Below are positions 60,607 through 64,000 of a DNA stretch of 64,000 bases, one piece after another. The notes under the pieces are model-generated. The model saw only the letters and a program-made list of their open reading frames with translations. It was not told the DNA's origin and did not search any database. The position numbers and the translations under genes were made by a program. The first letter of the stretch is position 1. Every line of letters begins with the position of its first letter. Origin of the DNA: an uncultured Eubacteriales bacterium (GTDB lineage: Bacteria; Bacillota; Clostridia; Christensenellales; CAG-138); the NCBI GenBank assembly GCA_900319345.1, contig ONNZ01000006.1, positions 62,001-126,000 of the forward strand, in the 5' to 3' direction.

Positions 60607-60915
60607 CTATACAAGATTTCGGTATTCCTGCCTTGCGTCCACGACGGCGTGAAGAATGACCGTTTTCTTTTCTTCGTACACCTTGTAAAAGATCAGGTGC
60701 CGCTCGACGATCAATACTCGATAACCCTGCTTCCTGAGAGTCGAATAGCGCGGCGTTACACCGGAATACGGAAACTCCGCAAGGTTCATCACGGCGGATT
60801 CCAGCTTGTCGAGATAATTCAGAGCAGTATCGATGCTCGAATCGGCGGCAATGTACTGGATCAGATCATACAGCTGATCGTTGGCTTTATCGGTGCGCAG
60901 GATTCGATAACTCAT
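60607..60915 (-). CDS. RelE/ParE family toxin
   Basis: A 102-residue protein of the ParE/RelE fold: two N-terminal helices (ANDQLYDLIQYIAADSSIDTA), then YRVLIVERHLIFYKVYEEKKTVIL and HAVVDARQEYRNLV, the strand order and C-terminal motif usual for this family. Family knowledge: ribosome-dependent mRNA cleavage or gyrase inhibition. It overlaps the antitoxin stop by 4 bases. Confidence 0.9.
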   Translation of the reverse strand: MSYRILRTDKANDQLYDLIQYIAADSSIDTALNYLDKLESAVMNLAEFPYSGVTPRYSTLRKQGYRVLIVERHLIFYKVYEEKKTVILHAVVDARQEYRNLV

Positions 60916-61190
60916 CCGTTCTTCCTTTCGGTCAGACGCGCGCGAAGATCACGGAAGGTTTCTTCGACAGGGGCGACGCGATCAGCGGCAACGTCCGCTT
61001 CACTATCGGCGAGCATCCGCAAAAGCTCCAACTCCGCTTGCATTTGGCGGTATTCCTGCAAATTCAAAACAGCCGTATCACCGCGACCGTTGACCGTGAT
61101 AATCACCGGCTGGCGGGACTGCTTGCAGGTTTTTGATATCTCGGCATAATGATTTCTCAGATCAGCCGATGGACGGATCATTTCTTCCAT
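60912..61190 (-). CDS. Phd/YefM family antitoxin
   Basis: A 92-residue protein: MIRPSADLRNHYAEISKTC and QPVIITVNGRGDTAVLNL are the Phd/YefM DNA-binding fold, followed by a helical tail that would wrap the toxin. ATG 61190 is chosen because AAAGGAGG lies 8 bases upstream; the longer frame begins at a TTG before that site. Promoter TTGACG-17-TATGAT directly upstream. It is probably autoregulated with the toxin. Confidence 0.9.
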   Translation of the reverse strand: MEEMIRPSADLRNHYAEISKTCKQSRQPVIITVNGRGDTAVLNLQEYRQMQAELELLRMLADSEADVAADRVAPVEETFRDLRARLTERKNG

Positions 61191-61217
61191 AGGTTTCGAC
61201 CTCCTTTTGATAGTCAA

Positions 61218-61246
61218 ATCATATCATAATATGCCGATCTCGTCAA
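61218..61246 (-). promoter_or_regulatory. Promoter of the toxin-antitoxin operon
   Basis: On the minus strand TTGACG (61246-61241), 17 bases, TATGAT (61223-61218), 27 bases before the antitoxin start. Confidence 0.8.
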
Positions 61247-61406
61247 GCTGTTATACAGCAGTGAGCACATTTTTTGTTTTCCGGAATAGCAATACAACCC
61301 AAGAGTGTTGTTCAATTTGTACATAGCGTACTGACTTCAATTTCCATTTATTCCCTCTCCGTCACCGTACAATCCATGCCTAATACAGAAAGAATAGAGG
61401 CTTCAA

Positions 61407-61823
61407 ATGATAGAACTACAAAACAGATTGAAACAAGCGAGGACTATTGCGGAACAATTGCTGCAAAGCAAAATGTATTCGTTTCAGGGGTTGAAACCTT
61501 CCATGCTGGAAAGTGTACCGGGGGTCTATGCGATTTATGACCGCGATACCGGTGCAACACTGTATGTCGGCAGAACAAAAAATATCCGTCGCCGCCTTTA
61601 TACACACCACTTAATGGGACCGGAAACAAATGCTCGTCTGAAAAAATATCTGTGGAAAGATGATCGGCATCCGGAAATTACTACTATGGATGATGCGAAA
61701 AGATACTTGCAAGAGTATTGCGATTTCCAGTATATCCGTGAGGATGACAAGATCATTCGGGGACAGTTAGAGGGATTATTGAGCTATCTTCTGGACGTTA
61801 CCTACATTCACGAAGAACATTAG
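61407..61823 (+). CDS. GIY-YIG domain protein
   Basis: A 138-residue protein with an N-terminal helical region (about 1-35), then the GIY-YIG core: VPGVYAIYDRDTGATLYVGR (residues 37-56, GVY and YVG strands) and KNIRRRLYTHH (catalytic Arg). A Glu in RGQLEGLLSYL near residue 121 could be the metal ligand. The pattern resembles small stand-alone GIY-YIG endonuclease-like proteins. No DNA-binding domain is attached. Its neighbours (toxin-antitoxin, sirtuin-macrodomain) are not functionally linked. Confidence 0.83.
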   Translation: MIELQNRLKQARTIAEQLLQSKMYSFQGLKPSMLESVPGVYAIYDRDTGATLYVGRTKNIRRRLYTHHLMGPETNARLKKYLWKDDRHPEITTMDDAKRYLQEYCDFQYIREDDKIIRGQLEGLLSYLLDVTYIHEEH

Positions 61824-62010
61824 GGTCAATCTGTTCCCATAAAAAAGCAAATGCGCTTCGAATACGGCGGGGATTGGAACTCGATCTGCCACCTTTTTTA
61901 TGCATAAAATGTTGTAGAGGCAGGGGGTGCGTTGAACAGTCCAAAAAGCCCGTGTCGTCAAAGTGTCTTCATAATCCCAAAATGCCTGTTTTGTCCATGC
62001 GCCAAAAATG
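61824..62010. other. Non-coding stretch after the GIY-YIG gene
   Basis: No supported gene. It contains short T- and A-rich runs and a sequence faintly like a tRNA T-arm on the minus strand, but no complete RNA structure was found. Confidence 0.4.
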
Positions 62011-62039
62011 AAAAATGCCCTAATATAGGGCACTTTTTT
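62011..62039 (+). terminator. Terminator (possibly bidirectional)
   Basis: TGCCCTA (62016-62022) pairs with TAGGGCA (62026-62032), with A-run before and TTTTTT after. Confidence 0.85.
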
Positions 62040-62100
62040 GGCACGTTGCACCAAAAAAGATATTTTGCTTTTTGCGTTATCGAGAGCGTTTTCTCCTTCA

Positions 62101-62140
62101 TAAACCAGGAGTCAAGAAGATGACTCCCGGTTTATTTCAT
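62101..62140. terminator. Hairpin after the sirtuin gene
   Basis: TAAACCAGGAGTCA and TGACTCCCGGTTTA pair with one mismatch around a 6-base loop, 39 bases beyond the sirtuin stop on the minus strand. T-rich DNA is on the plus-strand side, so its direction is uncertain. Confidence 0.55.
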
Positions 62141-62178
62141 TTTCTTCCTAAGTATGCGAGAATGTATGTAGTACAGTT

Positions 62179-63168
62179 CTAAATCATCTCCTCGAGCATT
62201 TCTGCGGTGTCACCGTCAAGGCAAATAGCTTGCTCCTCAATTTCTTTTGGACAATACGCTTCGCCGTAATTCAAACAAGCGTATGTAGCTTGCCTGTTGT
62301 CTCTGGTCATCTGCCAGAAGGGATACTTGATGATGACCGGGGTGTTGGCTCCTACGCCGATCTCCAGATACAGTACATGAAGGTTTTCGTGTCTGCGCAG
62401 GAAATCGGAATATGCAGCCGACGCCTTTCGCCATCCGGCATCCTCAACAAAGGTATCGTCGGAGCGCAGGTTCATCGTGACCGGATCACCGTTTGGAGCG
62501 GTGGGGATCAGTTCTGTCGGCAGCTGCATGGAAACATCGCCGTTCTCTGGAATTTGAAATATGCCGGCTTCATCCCGGACAAAGCCCTGGGCTTCCATGG
62601 CTCGCATCGTCCACACTTCGTTGTCGAAGGTATCCTGCACTTTTGGATCAACGCTCTGGAACAGACCGTAATCTCCCTGCGTATAGAACAGCCGTTTTTT
62701 GTCGAAGCCCGCACGCTGAAACTGGTGATCCACGTTTGTCGTAATCACGAAATAGTCTTTGCCATCCAGTAGAGACAGCAGATTCTGATAAACGGGCTTC
62801 GGAGCAGAGATATAACGGTTGAAGTAAATATGTCTTGCCCAATAGGCCCACATCACCTCAGGAGCCGCATTCATCACAACAAAGCCACCGGTATACATAT
62901 CGTGAAAGCCGAATGTCTCTTCAAAATCGGAAAAATACCTTTTGAAACGATCCCCGGCGTAAGTAAAACCTGCTGCGGTAGAGAGACCAGCACCTGCGCC
63001 TACAACGACAGCATCTGCCGTTTCGAGTTCTTTTTTCAGTTTTGCAATCTGCTCGTTGCGAGTTCCAATTCCGCGAGACACACGAAGGTCATAAGAACGC
63101 ACGGCTATGAGACCTTTTTGTATGGATTCCAGATAGCCGTTTGGCTGATTAGTGTAATAGTTTTTCAT
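62179..63168 (-). CDS. Class M sirtuin (SirTM-type ADP-ribosyltransferase)
   Basis: A 329-residue Sir2-fold protein. The NAD-binding loop is seen as VVVGAGAGLSTAAGFTYAGD, and the inner motif as ITTNVDHQF. The position usually holding the catalytic His is YTQGDYG, a Gln variant typical of class M sirtuins. Family knowledge: SirTMs mono-ADP-ribosylate a lipoylated GcvH-L carrier in operons with a macrodomain protein. Here it overlaps the macrodomain gene by 20 bases. GcvH-L and lipoate ligase genes are not in the window and may lie beyond 64000. Confidence 0.88.
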   Translation of the reverse strand: MKNYYTNQPNGYLESIQKGLIAVRSYDLRVSRGIGTRNEQIAKLKKELETADAVVVGAGAGLSTAAGFTYAGDRFKRYFSDFEETFGFHDMYTGGFVVMNAAPEVMWAYWARHIYFNRYISAPKPVYQNLLSLLDGKDYFVITTNVDHQFQRAGFDKKRLFYTQGDYGLFQSVDPKVQDTFDNEVWTMRAMEAQGFVRDEAGIFQIPENGDVSMQLPTELIPTAPNGDPVTMNLRSDDTFVEDAGWRKASAAYSDFLRRHENLHVLYLEIGVGANTPVIIKYPFWQMTRDNRQATYACLNYGEAYCPKEIEEQAICLDGDTAEMLEEMI

Positions 63169-63955
63169 AATATGCCTTGTCCTCGTTTTTGAACACGTTG
63201 AAAATCACTCTGTCAATCCGTCCCTTGTGTTCGTCCAGCCATTTGCTTACGGTTTCGACCGCAATTTCCGCTGCCCGCCGATTCGGAAAGCGGAATACGC
63301 CCGTTGAAATACAGCAGAAAGCCACGCTGCGCAGGCCGTTTTCCATACACAGGTCGAGCGTGTTCCGATAGCAATCCGCCAGATCCTGTTCCAGCGCCTT
63401 TGTCAACTGCCCCGCAACAATCGGGCCGACAATATGGATGATCTTCTTTGCCGGAAGGTTGTAGCCGTCCGTCAGCATGGGGACAGCGGTGGGCTGCTCG
63501 TAGTCTCTGCCATAGCGGATGCGAAACTGATTCATCTGCCGATTGCATTCTGCCCGTAACTGTACTCCAGCAAAGGTATGAATGCAGTTGTCGATGCAGG
63601 TGTGCATCGGGACGAAGCATCCCAGCATCTGCGAGTTGGCGGCGTTCACAATAGCGTCAACGGCAAGCCGGGTGATATCGCCCTGCCAGATTGACATGCC
63701 ATTCCGAATAACGGGAATCTTCGAAAGCGTGACAATGCCGTTTTCACGGATACGCTCCCTCAGGTATTCATCCTGTACGGCCAGTACCGAATCGTCCAGC
63801 TTCTTCGGCATGCGAATGTTCATCAGAGAGCGCAGGATTCGCCGTTTGCCCTCTGTATCCGCAGGCGTCCGTAATTCTTTATATTGAACGGAATCAGCCT
63901 TGAACGCTTCGACCAGCGTATCGAGCCGCTGCTCCTGTGTCATCTTCTCAGCCAT
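63149..63955 (-). CDS. Zinc-containing macrodomain protein (protein-ADP-ribose hydrolase)
   Basis: A 268-residue protein. A helical N-terminal extension of about 75 residues precedes the macrodomain: DITRLAVDAIVNAANSQMLG (ADP-ribose binding), the Cys/His segment HTCIDNCIHTFAG that holds zinc in SirTM-linked macrodomains, GYNLPAKKIIHIVGP, and FCCISTGVFRFPNRRAA (phosphate loop). Family knowledge: it removes the ADP-ribose added by its SirTM partner. AAGGTAG lies before ATG 63955. The operon may extend upstream beyond the window. Confidence 0.9.
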   Translation of the reverse strand: MAEKMTQEQRLDTLVEAFKADSVQYKELRTPADTEGKRRILRSLMNIRMPKKLDDSVLAVQDEYLRERIRENGIVTLSKIPVIRNGMSIWQGDITRLAVDAIVNAANSQMLGCFVPMHTCIDNCIHTFAGVQLRAECNRQMNQFRIRYGRDYEQPTAVPMLTDGYNLPAKKIIHIVGPIVAGQLTKALEQDLADCYRNTLDLCMENGLRSVAFCCISTGVFRFPNRRAAEIAVETVSKWLDEHKGRIDRVIFNVFKNEDKAYYEKLLH

Positions 63956-64000
63956 AAAGCTACCTTCTTTCTACCGCTTCCACGGGACAAGCCTCCATGC

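Noticed and set aside
61860..61900. A possible tRNA remnant
   Set aside because: Only a faint T-arm-like string on the minus strand. No acceptor, D or anticodon stem could be built.

Overview
The window reads as chromosome from a high-GC member of the Clostridia, probably a gut or anaerobic-habitat Firmicute. The basis is Gram-positive style Shine-Dalgarno sites before most genes, a T-box leader on the phenylalanyl-tRNA synthetase locus, lipobox lipoproteins with Pro/Thr/Glu linkers, an ECF vitamin-type transporter, and dense sugar-catabolic operons. The species cannot be named from this sequence. Base composition is visibly lower in GC before about 3.8 kb and after about 60.4 kb than in the strongly GC-rich middle. 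No integrase, transposase, rRNA, complete tRNA or CRISPR array was seen.

Layout. 1-3.9 kb: the end of a hybrid sensor kinase, coupled to a solute-binding lipoprotein broken by a 10-bp tandem duplication, then a 34-codon ORF and convergent terminators. 3.9-12.2 kb: housekeeping and hydrolase genes (M28 and S41 peptidases, GNAT, PAP2 phosphatase, an AAA-CYTH protein, a ribokinase-like kinase, an MFS transporter, two zinc-ribbon membrane proteins). 12.3-15.9 kb: a T-box-controlled phenylalanyl-tRNA synthetase locus in which pheS and pheT form one reading frame and the class II motif 3 segment of PheS is missing. 15.9-17.5 kb: trmO and a ComEC-like lipoprotein hydrolase. 17.5-31.7 kb: a 14-gene minus-strand operon with stop/start overlaps. 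In order it encodes a class I aldolase, SorC regulator, zinc dehydrogenase, AcoX-like NAD-kinase-fold protein, ABC sugar importer, sugar isomerase, ADP-ribosylglycohydrolase family protein, MFS, iron alcohol dehydrogenase and a GlpABC-like oxidoreductase trio.

32.0-45.3 kb is the most unusual part. A lipoprotein with two internal repeats is followed by a gamma-glutamyltransferase lipoprotein. Next come two copies of a three-gene module (DctM-like permease, 48/50-residue membrane protein, membrane-anchored M14/AstE-like metallohydrolase), a third M14-like lipoprotein, and pgsB, pgsC, pgsW and a 90-residue protein joined by 4-base overlaps. I infer a system that makes a poly-gamma-glutamyl product and also cleaves and re-imports gamma-glutamyl material.

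45.4-49.5 kb: an ECF transporter (double ATPase, EcfT, UPF0397 S component) with a SAM hydrolase/DUF62 gene inside it. 49.5-60.4 kb: an esterase lipoprotein, then an AraC regulator divergent from a glycoside operon (GPH transporter, GH2, TIM-barrel isomerase, GH78, GH1) whose enzymes lack signal peptides. 60.4-64 kb: lower-GC DNA with a Phd/RelE-type toxin-antitoxin pair, a GIY-YIG protein and a class M sirtuin/zinc-macrodomain pair.
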